A stretch of DNA of 64,000 nucleotides from Streptomyces sp. HSG2 (GTDB taxonomy: Bacteria > Actinomycetota > Actinomycetes > Streptomycetales > Streptomycetaceae): positions 930,001 to 994,000 of the forward strand of contig NZ_CP066801.1 of assembly GCF_016598575.1 (NCBI RefSeq), read 5' to 3'. The notes under the pieces are model-generated. The model was given only the letters and a program-made list of their open reading frames with translations. It made no database searches and was not told the origin of the DNA. A program made the translations under genes and the position numbers. Shown here in pieces: positions 8,852-17,663 of this stretch; the stretch's first letter is position 1; every line of letters starts with the position of its first letter.

Positions 8852-9751
8852 CTAGGCCGCTTGGCCCGCGGGGTGGAAGTTGACGCGTTCACCGATGACG
8901 GGGAAGCCGGCCTTGGCGAAATTCGCGGCCATGGGGAAGTTGGCCTGGTCCGTCGCTCCCCTGATGAACTCCGCGCCCTGCTCGACGAGGAGGTGGGTGC
9001 ACTCCGCGAGGAGGTCGTAGGCGTAGCCGCGACCGCGCTGTTCCGGGACGACTCCGATGAAGCCGATGATCGGGCCGGAGGGGTTGTGGGCTGGGATGTG
9101 GATACCGACCAGGTCGCCCTCGGGCGTGTGCGCGATCTGCCACCACTCCCGTGGGGAGGGGCACCAGTGGAAGAAGTCGAGTTCCTCCTGGGCGGCTTGG
9201 TCGAGGCCGCCCTCCTGGATGGCTCTGAGCGCGTGGGCGTCCAGGGTGACGGAGTGGATGCGGCGCAACGCGTCGAAGAACACGGTGTCGTCGGGTTCGG
9301 CGCTGAAGCGTATGCGTCCGGGCCGATCGGGCAGACCTCGGTCCGGGGTCCAGCGGTAGAGGAAGCGTTCCACCAGGAGTTCGTACCCTGCGGCTCGTGC
9401 GGCTGCGAAGCGCGCCTCGGCGCCGGCGCGCAGATCGGTCTTCTCCCGCCAGCCGCCGGGCAGGTTGATTTCGAGTTCGACCTGCCAGGGAGCGGAGCGC
9501 AGGAGTTCGGCCCCGGCCTCCTCCTCGCCCTCGGCCACGTCGAGCCAGTTGATGTTGACGGGCTCCGAGTCGTCGGGGCCGCCCCACCACGCTCCGCGTG
9601 CGACGACCTCGCCGTCGCGCAGGGCGACGCGCTTCCAGTCGGGGCGGAACCGGGTACGCCGGTGGCCTTCACGGGCGCCCAGGGGGTCGGGGAGGGCGTC
9701 GAAGAGATGAGCATCGCTCGCGGAGAGCGTGCGGATGACCGGATCGGTCAC
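8852..9751 (-). CDS. GNAT-family N-acetyltransferase
   Basis: A 299-residue protein whose C-terminal third carries the GNAT acetyl-CoA fold: PIIGFIGVVPEQRGRGYAYDLLAEC matches motif A (V-x-P-x-x-R-G-x-G), followed by an Asn-rich loop (DQANFPMAANFAKAGF). The first half is a second, degenerate GNAT-like repeat, giving the length of two-domain GNAT proteins. GTG 9751 has an excellent ribosome site (GGAGGAATCC). The acyl acceptor cannot be told from the sequence. It stands alone. Confidence 0.85.
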   Translation of the reverse strand: MTDPVIRTLSASDAHLFDALPDPLGAREGHRRTRFRPDWKRVALRDGEVVARGAWWGGPDDSEPVNINWLDVAEGEEEAGAELLRSAPWQVELEINLPGGWREKTDLRAGAEARFAAARAAGYELLVERFLYRWTPDRGLPDRPGRIRFSAEPDDTVFFDALRRIHSVTLDAHALRAIQEGGLDQAAQEELDFFHWCPSPREWWQIAHTPEGDLVGIHIPAHNPSGPIIGFIGVVPEQRGRGYAYDLLAECTHLLVEQGAEFIRGATDQANFPMAANFAKAGFPVIGERVNFHPAGQAA

Positions 9752-10039
9752 GGATTCCTCCGGGATACAGGCTGCTTGGAGCGCTCCCGGTCAGAATTCA
9801 CGAACCACGCCGGGAGAGTGGAAGAGGGAGCGCTGGAAAGGTGTGGACCGCACGGCACTCGCCTCCTTCCGTTCCTCTCAGGGCGTGAGGCCACACAGTA
9901 CGTGATCTTCCGCCAGTCCGTCCATGGATTTCCGTGCCCCCTGAGGGAAGGTCTCACGGGACGACGCGGCGCGCCCTCGAAGACCCCGGGGGCGCTGAGC
10001 GGGCTGCGGTGCTCCAGCTGTGTGGATCGTGATCTCGCT

Positions 10040-10526
10040 GGTGGGACGGGGCGGGCGCAGGTGCGGCCGCCTTTGATCATCGGTGGTGTGCGGGAGGTGG
10101 TCGGCTGGGCGATGGCCGACCACCACCACGCCGAACTGCCGGTCGCTGCCCTGCGGATGGCGGCCGGGCGCGGCGGCCTGGAGCACGGTTGCATCATGCA
10201 TACGGATCGCGGCAGCGAGTACATGAGTGACGACTTCCGTACAGAAATAAGCAAGTTGCACATGAGGCAGTCGATGGGGCGCGTCGGCTCTTGTTACGAC
10301 AATGCCACTGCGGAAAGCTGGTTCGCCATCCTGAGAGCGGAGATGGGGACGACCATGTGGGAGACCCTTGAGGCCCCGGGCCGACGTTTTCCGCTACGTC
10401 GAGGTCGAGTACGACGGCAGCCGGCTCCGCCGGCACCCCGACTACGGGTCCGTCACCCCACTCGAAACGAGACCCTTGCTCAGGCAGACCCTCGCCCCGG
10501 CAGCTCAACCCGGATCCACCGGCTGA
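10040..10526 (+). pseudogene. IS3-family transposase (OrfB) 3' remnant
   Basis: The C-terminal half of an IS3-type DDE integrase core is readable: HTDRGSEYMS with a catalytic Asp, then GSCYDNATAESWFAILRAEMG with the catalytic Glu. A frame change near 10376 moves the last part (ADVFRYVEVEYD ... TLAPAA) into another frame, ending at 10526. The N-terminal half and OrfA are absent, so the element is dead. Confidence 0.8.
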
Positions 10527-11139
10527 CCTCTGTGGGCAACTTCTCCGGGAACGAGGAAGAGCCTTGTGACCTGCGATGATGGGAGTTCTTGAGGCTTCCA
10601 GCACGCACGATGACAAGGCTCTTCCGAGATGCAATCTTCCCATACCGCCGTCCATGTCTCCGCACTCTTCGACGAGCCGAATCTGATCGCGGATGCGGGA
10701 CTGCTTCCGCTGGTCGCGCTCGCCGAACGGGTCGGCCTGCCCGCTCTGGCCGCCCAGGTCCGCATCGAGGCGGCCGACAACAGCGGCGGCGCGCATCCGG
10801 CGGCCAAGGTGATGTCGCTGCTGGGCGCGATGTGCTCGGGGGCCGATTCCATCGATGACGCCGACCGGCTGCGGCACGGCGCGATGGACCGGGCTTTCGC
10901 CGGGATACGTGCCCCGTCCACACTGGGCACCTTCCTACGCTCCTTCACCCACGGCCACAACCGGCAACTCCACCGGGTTCACCGCGACTTCCTGGCCCGC
11001 CTCGCGGCCCACACCCCGCTGCTGCCCGGCGCCGCGCAGTTGATGTTCATCGATATCGACCCCACCCACCGCCGGGTCTACGGACGGGCCAAGCAAGGCG
11101 CCGAGCACGGGCGCCTGAACCCGGATCCACCGGCTGACC
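10507..11139. repeat. 22-bp direct repeat bracketing the IS1380 fragment
   Basis: The same 22 bases (aacccggatcc followed by accggctgacc) occur at 10507-10528, in the tail of the IS3 relic, and at 11118-11139, where the IS1380 transposase frame breaks off. The repeat is too long for a normal IS target duplication. It more likely marks a recombination or copy event that deleted the right half of the IS1380 element. Confidence 0.7.
10629..11117 (+). pseudogene. IS1380-family transposase, N-terminal fragment
   Basis: The frame from 10629 gives the N-terminal third of an IS1380-type transposase: an N-terminal domain, the segment AAKVMSLLGAMCSGADSIDD, and the first catalytic Asp in FIDIDPTHRRVYGRAKQGA. 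At 11117 the match stops abruptly at a 22-bp repeat and the frame continues into antisense of the next gene. About two thirds of the enzyme, including the other catalytic acids, is missing. Confidence 0.78.
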
Positions 11140-11156
11140 AGTTCGAGGGGGGAACT

Positions 11157-12569
11157 TCAATCGGCGCTCACAGGGGCGTTGGTTCCGTCGTACACCTGGC
11201 CACCAGCGGCATCCACCTTCCACATGTCCGGCTCCGAGTCGGCATTCTGGCTCTCGTCACGCAACGCCACGTTGACGAGCCACTCACTCCGCCAACTCCC
11301 ATCGCGCTGGGCCGCCTTGAGCGTGAGTCCCTCGATCTGGTAGAGCATCACCATCTGGGCCCTGCTCGCATCGCCCCCCTGGTTGGCACGATTCTGGGCA
11401 ATCAGGGCCTCAAGTACGGCAGCCTCAGCCTGCGTGGCGTCAAGCTTCACAGCAGGAAGATGGACCTCGGTGGGGCCAAGAGTCACGTCGACTTGAGATA
11501 TCTCCCCGTCCCTGCTGACTTGAATATCCAACATGCGAGGCATCAGCACATCATCGTGAACCCATCGGTAGCTGGTCATCCAGCCGAGTTCAGCCTTCTC
11601 ACCCACCGGATAGGTCTTGTGATTGAACGCACCCTTGGCCCACGAGTAGTGACCTTGCATGTACTCTTTGGCGATCTCGTACGCTTCACCCGCTGTGGCC
11701 GGTTTTCCCGCCCCGGGCACGGGAAAACCCATGACGCTCGGTTGGGCACTGTCGACGAGCAGCACATTGAAATGCTCCTTGTTCGGCCATGACAAGCTGC
11801 CGCTACTGAAAGCTTCGGGATGACCTTCGTCTCGACTGAGCAAATTGAATACCACGGTCTTGCAAGACGACCCAACGCAAGGCTGCTCATACACATCACC
11901 CAGCTCGTAGTGGTCTCCGAACGCCTCCTCGACCTTTGCCGAAACAGCCCGCCGCTGTTCTGATCCAGCTGCAGTCAGTCCCGTCCCGTCTATGTGAGTC
12001 AGAGCGACCATGGGGTGTGCGGCACCAACACCGAGCAGGACGATCGCTACCGATGTGATCGCAGTTGCCTTGGCTCCAGCCTTCCAGTTGAGCGCGTCAC
12101 GTCGAGCCAGCACCGCCGTCGCGATAGCCAGACCCACGAGGCCACCGATAACATTCATCTCGACATCCGCGCTGTCACAAACGCGCCCAAGACCGTCAGC
12201 GGTCGCCTGGGTGAACTCGATAGCCCAAGGAAGCAGTACAATCCCGGCCAGCACAGGAAGCAGCCTTCGTACTGCAAAGAGTGCGAAGAATCCAAGAGGG
12301 ACAGTCATGGCGAGGTTCCACAGCCCCTGTGTGGCATGGAAAGGTTCGGCGAGGTTGTGGTTGACGACGCATTGACGGCTGGCTGGGCCACTTCCCATGA
12401 ACGCGACACCTAGCACGCCGGTAAGGGTGGCGGCAAGTAGACCCCACCACAGGCCGAACGGTTTCCCGAGGCGGCGAGTGAAAACCCGTGCTGCACCCCC
12501 GAGAGCGAGAGCCGCGAGCGCGCATGCGCTTAGATACCCGTAATCATTCTGGAACGTTGCGGTAAACAC
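11157..12569 (-). CDS. VanZ-like membrane protein with extracytoplasmic domain
   Basis: A 470-residue protein. The first 190 residues hold about five transmembrane helices in a VanZ-like arrangement (WNLAMTVPLGFFALFAVRRL, then WAIEFTQ and NVIGGLVGLAIA). VanZ proteins are linked to low-level teicoplanin resistance, though most are of unknown function. The remaining 280 residues form a soluble, probably extracytoplasmic domain I do not recognise, with a CVGSSC cysteine pair. Start GTG 12569 has an AGGAATGG ribosome site. The GC content is visibly lower than in the core genes, and relics lie on both sides, so recent transfer is likely. Confidence 0.72.
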   Translation of the reverse strand: MFTATFQNDYGYLSACALAALALGGAARVFTRRLGKPFGLWWGLLAATLTGVLGVAFMGSGPASRQCVVNHNLAEPFHATQGLWNLAMTVPLGFFALFAVRRLLPVLAGIVLLPWAIEFTQATADGLGRVCDSADVEMNVIGGLVGLAIATAVLARRDALNWKAGAKATAITSVAIVLLGVGAAHPMVALTHIDGTGLTAAGSEQRRAVSAKVEEAFGDHYELGDVYEQPCVGSSCKTVVFNLLSRDEGHPEAFSSGSLSWPNKEHFNVLLVDSAQPSVMGFPVPGAGKPATAGEAYEIAKEYMQGHYSWAKGAFNHKTYPVGEKAELGWMTSYRWVHDDVLMPRMLDIQVSRDGEISQVDVTLGPTEVHLPAVKLDATQAEAAVLEALIAQNRANQGGDASRAQMVMLYQIEGLTLKAAQRDGSWRSEWLVNVALRDESQNADSEPDMWKVDAAGGQVYDGTNAPVSAD

Positions 12570-12599
12570 TGCGGTCCATTCCTGCCTCGATGACGACCG

Positions 12600-13280
12600 G
12601 CGGGTGGTCGGCGCGGTAGCGGGTGTAGTGTTCGAATAGATCGGTCCAGGCGGCCGGCTCCAGACCGGTCAGGCTTGGATGGGCGAGCCAGACGGAAGCC
12701 TCGTCACCATCAGAAGAGCGTCCGAACTCCGTTGCGGGTGCTGGGTGTTCAGGCCGGAGCGGCTCAGGACTCAGGGTGTAGTTCCAGGTGCCGTGCCAAT
12801 CGTGCCGGTTGAGGGGGAGGCGGGCCACCCCGGTGGTGCGCGAAGTGCCCGCCAGGGAGATTGCCTCGGCCTTCAGCAGCGCGGCCACCGTGTCATGGCC
12901 GACCCGGAGCCCTTGGTGGGACAGCTCTGCGGCCACAGCGCGGGGGGACTTCCCCGTCCACCACAGCGGAGACTCCGGACCCCCGCTGGTCCGGCTCGAC
13001 CAGCGCCAACAACGCCGGGATCAGCGTCCCGCAGCCGCTTGCGGCCAGCGCCCGCCCTCCGAACCCGGCCATCCGGCTCCTCACCGCGTTCCAACTGCCA
13101 CAACCTGCGCGACACCGTCGATTCCGCCACCCCCGCAGCACCCGTCATCCAGCGAGTCCCGCCATGCCCCCGCACACGGCAGCCCCCAACTCCGGTCGTC
13201 GCCGCTCGTCCAGATGCGGCAGCAACAGCCCTAACGACTTCGACAACCCCGCCTCGATCCCCTTCGACAAACCCGCATCC
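12600..13280 (-). pseudogene. ISAzo13-family transposase relic
   Basis: Pieces of an ISAzo13-type transposase are readable on the minus strand in several frames: LLLPHLDERRR, then GVAESTVSRRLWQLERG, LIPALLALVEPDQRG, LSHQGLRVGHDTVAALLKAE, and finally NRHDWHGTWNYTLSPE with WLAHPSLTGL. The middle of the enzyme, with the catalytic core, is deleted between the fourth and fifth blocks, and there are at least two frame changes. The relic ends almost at the start of the VanZ-like gene and may supply its upstream region. Confidence 0.75.
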
Positions 13281-13336
13281 TACGGGCCAAAAGAACTCAG
13301 AATGCGCAGAGTTATTAATCGACAGCTCCCTGGAGC

Positions 13337-13603
13337 TCAGCCGATCCCGGTGGCGAAGGCCAGGCTGATCGCTCCGAGGGCGAAGGCCTGCACCACGGTC
13401 GCCTTCCTGAAACCAAGAGCGTGCAAGTACCACGTGGTGCCGACGGTGAGCACGCCGCACACACAGGTGGCTACGGTGTACTCATCACTCAGATCCGGTT
13501 GACCCTCGGTCGAGTACGCCTCAGCCCAACCGGACAAGCCGACGAATCCGAACCAGAGGACGAGAGCGAACAGCACGTCCAGCGTCACTACAACGGCACT
13601 CAT
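13337..13603 (-). CDS. Small three-helix membrane protein
   Basis: An 88-residue protein made of about three hydrophobic helices (near residues 3-25, 40-60 and 67-87) with short loops. No known family is recognised. The ATG at 13603 is preferred because the hydrophobic helix begins directly after it; an in-frame start at 13645 adds 14 polar residues. It sits between an ISAzo13 relic and a gene-poor stretch, so it may be an accessory gene or a fragment. Confidence 0.5.
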   Translation of the reverse strand: MSAVVVTLDVLFALVLWFGFVGLSGWAEAYSTEGQPDLSDEYTVATCVCGVLTVGTTWYLHALGFRKATVVQAFALGAISLAFATGIG

Positions 13604-13645
13604 GAGGACTTCGCTGCGTGAAGATACCCCGGGTGGCCTGATCAA

Positions 13646-14073
13646 GTCGGACCTCCTTGGGCGTCGTGGGCTTGACCCGGCGCACGTTCAACCACACCCC
13701 CTCGGCGCGGCCCGTCAGGCCACGCGGGCCGGTCAGCTCGGCAGCCTGGGAAGGAGAGCATGCCATACGCCCACCGCCGCATCGCTCCCACCCAACCAGC
13801 GAAACGCGCACCAGGCTCGTTCAGGCCTTCGTACAGTGGAGAACGCGGCCAATGATCCGGCCGCGGTGCGCACGCCTCGGCCCCGGCTTCGAAGGCCGTC
13901 GTAGCCTGGGCAACACAGCGCTCGATGAGTATCCCCCAAGAGTGAACCTCCGGCGGTTCGCTCTCTCGGGGCCACCGGAGCTCCCTGGGGAGCGCCTATA
14001 AGTTTCGAGACCTTGAAAGACCGAGCCGTCGCCCTTCGAACGGCGGTGGCCCCATGCACAAGGGAACCGCCCC
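13646..14073. other. Gene-poor stretch
   Basis: About 430 bases without a convincing gene. Open frames on both strands overlap each other, lack ribosome sites and have biased composition typical of shadows. The right end should contain the promoter of the secreted-protein gene at 14074. Confidence 0.5.
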
Positions 14074-14532
14074 ATGGCCCGCCTTCCTTCCCGTCGCCGT
14101 ATCGCGGCGCTCGCCTGCGCCTTCGCCGCAGCCGTCCTCCTGCCCATGGCCTCCGCCGCTCCTGCGAACGCCGGGCCGCTGCCCGCGTCAGTCTCCTACT
14201 ACCAACAGGACAGCTTCGGCAACACGCAGTACGACGTCCGCTTTCAGGGCACGGTCAGCCCCGCCGGGCCTCACCACTACACGATCGAAGGAGACCTGCA
14301 CGCCTACTGCTCGTCGGGCACCGCCACCCGTCAGTCCGTCACCTTCGGCTACAGGAACTGGAACGGGACCTGGCAGTACAGGGGTGCCTACTGCGACCAG
14401 ACGCCGATGCGCGTCTCCGTACTCGGCACCCGGCACGAGGGCGGCTCGGTGGAGATGGTCGTCGGTGCGACCAGCGGCGTGTTCAACACCTACGACTACG
14501 GAAACGTGGAGTTCTACCAGATCGGCCACTGA
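14074..14532 (+). CDS. Secreted protein of unknown function
   Basis: A 152-residue protein with a classic signal peptide: MARLPSRRR, a hydrophobic stretch, and an AxA-type cleavage site (APANA) near residues 30-33. The mature part of about 119 residues is rich in Tyr, Gly and beta-strand-like segments (YHYTIEG-like, SVTFGYRNWNGTWQYRG) and has two cysteines that could form a disulphide. The family is not recognised. Gene context (relics on both sides) gives no functional clue. Confidence 0.72.
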   Translation: MARLPSRRRIAALACAFAAAVLLPMASAAPANAGPLPASVSYYQQDSFGNTQYDVRFQGTVSPAGPHHYTIEGDLHAYCSSGTATRQSVTFGYRNWNGTWQYRGAYCDQTPMRVSVLGTRHEGGSVEMVVGATSGVFNTYDYGNVEFYQIGH

Positions 14533-15142
14533 GGTGACCTCAACGGTGATCACTCCCAGGTCCCGTCGGGGACGGGCCGAGGGTGGCGTGCCGGAGAGCC
14601 GGCGGACCCGCCTGCCCGCCTCTGCGAGTGAGTCATTCGCGGTCCCGGTCGGTCAGGCGGCGCCGCGGAGTTTGGCCGGGGCCATGCCGATCGTCGCGGT
14701 ACCGGCGCCCCTTCTCGGCCGCGGTGCCACGCGAGCCGCAGCGGGCGGGAGGGGGAGGCGGGGGCCGGCCCTCTCCTGAGAAGCGGGCGACCCGACGCCC
14801 GGCTCAACCGCCGGGCAGGGTCCGCCGCGATGTACGTCAGGTGTTGGAGGTTGCCCGCGCGCAGCCACTGCGTGGGCCCGCCCACGCCCTCGGCGTCCGA
14901 GAGCGGGCCGTTCAGCAGTCGCCAAGCCACACCTCGCCCTCCCCGGCCCGTGCCCCTCGGAACTCGGGCAGTCCGGTGATCCGACGGGCGGCAGCACGGT
15001 TGACGGCGATCCGATCGGGCCCCCGAGTCGCCGCCCCGACGGCGACATACGAACCACCGGTGGTGTCGCGGAGTAGACCCCAGGGTGGCCCGCCGCTCCT
15101 CACGGGCGCCGGGGCGAGTGCGAGAGCTCGCAGGCCGCACCC

Positions 15143-16123
15143 CTAGACGAGCAAGTCCGAAGTCTCGTCGAGCAGAAAGGGTGAGGGTCCCGTTGGTCGA
15201 TGTGTGACGAACGACCTCGAGACCCTCATCACCGCACTGTACGTGAAGATCGACGACGAGTTGGGAGGACCGCGATGGCTGGGCAGGCCGCCGTTGCCGA
15301 CCGACTCCGAACTGGTGTGCGCCGCGGTCGCCCAGGCGATGCTCGGCTTCACCTCCGAAGCCCACTGGCTGCGCTACGCCCGCAAGCACCTGTCCGGGAT
15401 GTTTCCGTACCTGCCCCGGCAGTCCGGCTACAACAAACGCCTGCGTGCGGCGCTCGGCCTGGTCAAGCGGGTCATCCGCTTGCTCGCGAAGTCGTCCGAC
15501 TTCTGGCTGGACGACTGCTGGATCGTGGACTCCACCCCGGTGCCGTGTGGCATGTCGCGGCCCACCGTGAAACGCTCCGACCTGGCCGGATGGGCCGGAT
15601 ACGGCTACTGCGCCAGCCACTCGCGGTTCTTCTGGGGGCTGCGGCTGTACCTCGTGTGCACCCCGGCCGGGATGCCGATCCTGTGGGCCCTGGCGGACCC
15701 GAAGATCGGCGAACGCGAGGTGCTGGCCGCGATGCTGGAGGTCGAAGCAGCCGTCGTCGCCGCGCACGACGACGGCATTCTGCTCATCTCCGACAAGGGC
15801 TTCGCCGGCCGAGACTTCGAACAGCTGCTGGCCGACCAGGGCATCACCTTGCTGCGGCCCTCCCGCAAGCGCGAGAAGGCCCGCTACGGCGAACCGATGC
15901 TGAAGAAGGTCCGCCAGTTGATCGAGTCGGTCAACGACACCCTCAAAGGCCAGCTCGACCCGGAAGGCCACGGCGGGCGATGTTGCGCGGGCGTCGCGGT
16001 CCGCGTCGCCCAGCGCATCCTGGCCATGGCCGCCGCGATCTGGCTGAACAGCCTGACCGGCGCACCGATCACTCGATCGTTGATCGCCTACGACCACTGA
16101 AGACATACGACTTGCTCGTCTAG
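15143..16123 (+). mobile_element. Complete IS982-like insertion sequence
   Basis: A 981-bp element with perfect 15-bp inverted ends: CTAGACGAGCAAGTC at 15143-15157 and its complement at 16109-16123. It holds one intact transposase gene. The outermost CTAG is shared with the target and cannot be told apart from a short target duplication. It interrupts a beta-family gene at the codons for GDY, where the intact paralogue reads GGCGACTAC. Confidence 0.88.
15204..16100 (+). CDS. IS982-like DDE transposase
   Basis: A 298-residue transposase, apparently complete. The DDE core is visible: WIVDSTPV with the first Asp, LLISDKGFAG with the second, and a C-terminal ESVNDTLKGQ with the Glu. N-terminal segments such as AVAQAMLGFTSEAHWLR and QSGYNKRLRAAL are typical of actinobacterial transposases labelled IS982 family; the fold overlaps IS5, so that label is less certain. 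Start GTG 15204 lies 46 nt inside the left inverted repeat. The intact frame and perfect ends suggest recent movement. Confidence 0.88.
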   Translation: MTNDLETLITALYVKIDDELGGPRWLGRPPLPTDSELVCAAVAQAMLGFTSEAHWLRYARKHLSGMFPYLPRQSGYNKRLRAALGLVKRVIRLLAKSSDFWLDDCWIVDSTPVPCGMSRPTVKRSDLAGWAGYGYCASHSRFFWGLRLYLVCTPAGMPILWALADPKIGEREVLAAMLEVEAAVVAAHDDGILLISDKGFAGRDFEQLLADQGITLLRPSRKREKARYGEPMLKKVRQLIESVNDTLKGQLDPEGHGGRCCAGVAVRVAQRILAMAAAIWLNSLTGAPITRSLIAYDH

Positions 16124-16329
16124 TCGCCGTATCCGAGCGACGGAGCATAGGACCTGCCCCTGGCACGGACCTCGTGCCACTTCCGCCACTCCGCCCGGGC
16201 GGCCCCTCCCACACCCCACCCTCCATCATGTCGGCGCCGATTCGGGGAAAGCCTCCCGCGAGCAGAGTGACACACCGCCAGACGGCCACCGGCATGTGCG
16301 CGTCGAGAGCGCGCAGCGCCTCTTCCGGT

Positions 16330-16839
16330 CCGTACTCAGCGGCGGCTCCCCGACCGGGCACGCCTTTCCGGATTGGGAGGCGGCGCGGGAGGGCCTGGCC
16401 ACGCTGATCACGCGGTGGGACGAGGATCCGGAGACGGCCGTACCCCACGAGCGGATCGCGGTGTGCGTCCCGACGAACCGGATGGCGACCGAACTAACCT
16501 GCATGCTGAAGCCGCGCGGCATCGACGCGGTGGAAATCCGCTCCGACGGACCCGACGGCTCCACCGGCGTGCACATCGGCACGATGTTCCGGTTCAAGGG
16601 GCTGGCGTACCTGCGGATGATCATCGCGGGGGGTGACCGACGGGCTCGTTCCGCGTGAGGACGTGATCGGACTGCGTGAGCGCGAACCGGCCCGCCACCG
16701 CGACGACATGCGGCGCGCCAGGTCCCCGCCGTTCGTGGCCGCGACCCGGGCACGCGACAGCGTGGACGTCTTCTGGCACGGCAGGCCCAGTCCGTTCCTC
16801 GACGCGTCCTGGGCACGGACCGACCCCGGCGAGGGCTGA
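16330..16839 (+). pseudogene. UvrD-like helicase, C-terminal relic
   Basis: The segment encodes the end of a UvrD/Rep-type helicase: HERIAVCVPTNRMATEL, then GVHIGTMFRFKGLAYLRMIIAG (motif V region), and after a one-base shift TDGLVPRE and FVAATRARDSVDVFWHG (motif VI). The shift is an extra G in a run of six G near 16630, so the two frames (to 16658, and from 16633 to 16839) must be joined. The N-terminal ATPase domain is absent and the left edge abuts the split beta-family gene. Confidence 0.75.
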
Positions 16840-17056
16840 CACCCTGCCGGGGGCGGACCTCCGAGCCGGCCGGAGCCGTGGGGTCGCCGACGACGCCGCC
16901 GGCATGCCTCGACCCGACCCGCCTCGACGGAGAGGGCACCGACGACGCCTCCGACCAAGACCCCGGCTTCGGCCTCCCGGCCGGCTCTCCGGTCGGCCGG
17001 ATGAGAGTCTTCTCCTCTTCGGTCGGACCCCAGGAGCAGGCCCCCAGACTGGCCGG

Positions 17057-17608
<552 letters not shown>

Positions 17609-17663
17609 GACGGGGGCAAGGGGGTCTCCGGGCCCAGCGTCGACAGGCGGGACCGCGCGAGCG

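Larger units (their letters stand above)
14800..16330 (-). pseudogene. Beta-family protein gene split by an IS element
   Basis: Two separated pieces match the intact beta-family gene at 43710-44765. The 5' side (16124-16330) encodes EEALRALDAHMPVAVWRCVTLL and ends at LGYGD. The 3' side (14800-15142) encodes GGPPWGLLRDTTGGSYVAV, LPEFRGARAG and GGPTQWLRAGNLQHLTYI. Between them lies a complete IS element. A further frame change near 14915 and the loss of the first half of the gene show it is dead. Related full-length proteins match the Beta_protein family, of unknown function. Confidence 0.85.

Noticed and set aside
13733..14147. Minus-strand frames with a KGDGSVFQ start resembling a phage integrase
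   Set aside because: Only a few residues match and no catalytic Arg/His/Tyr follows.
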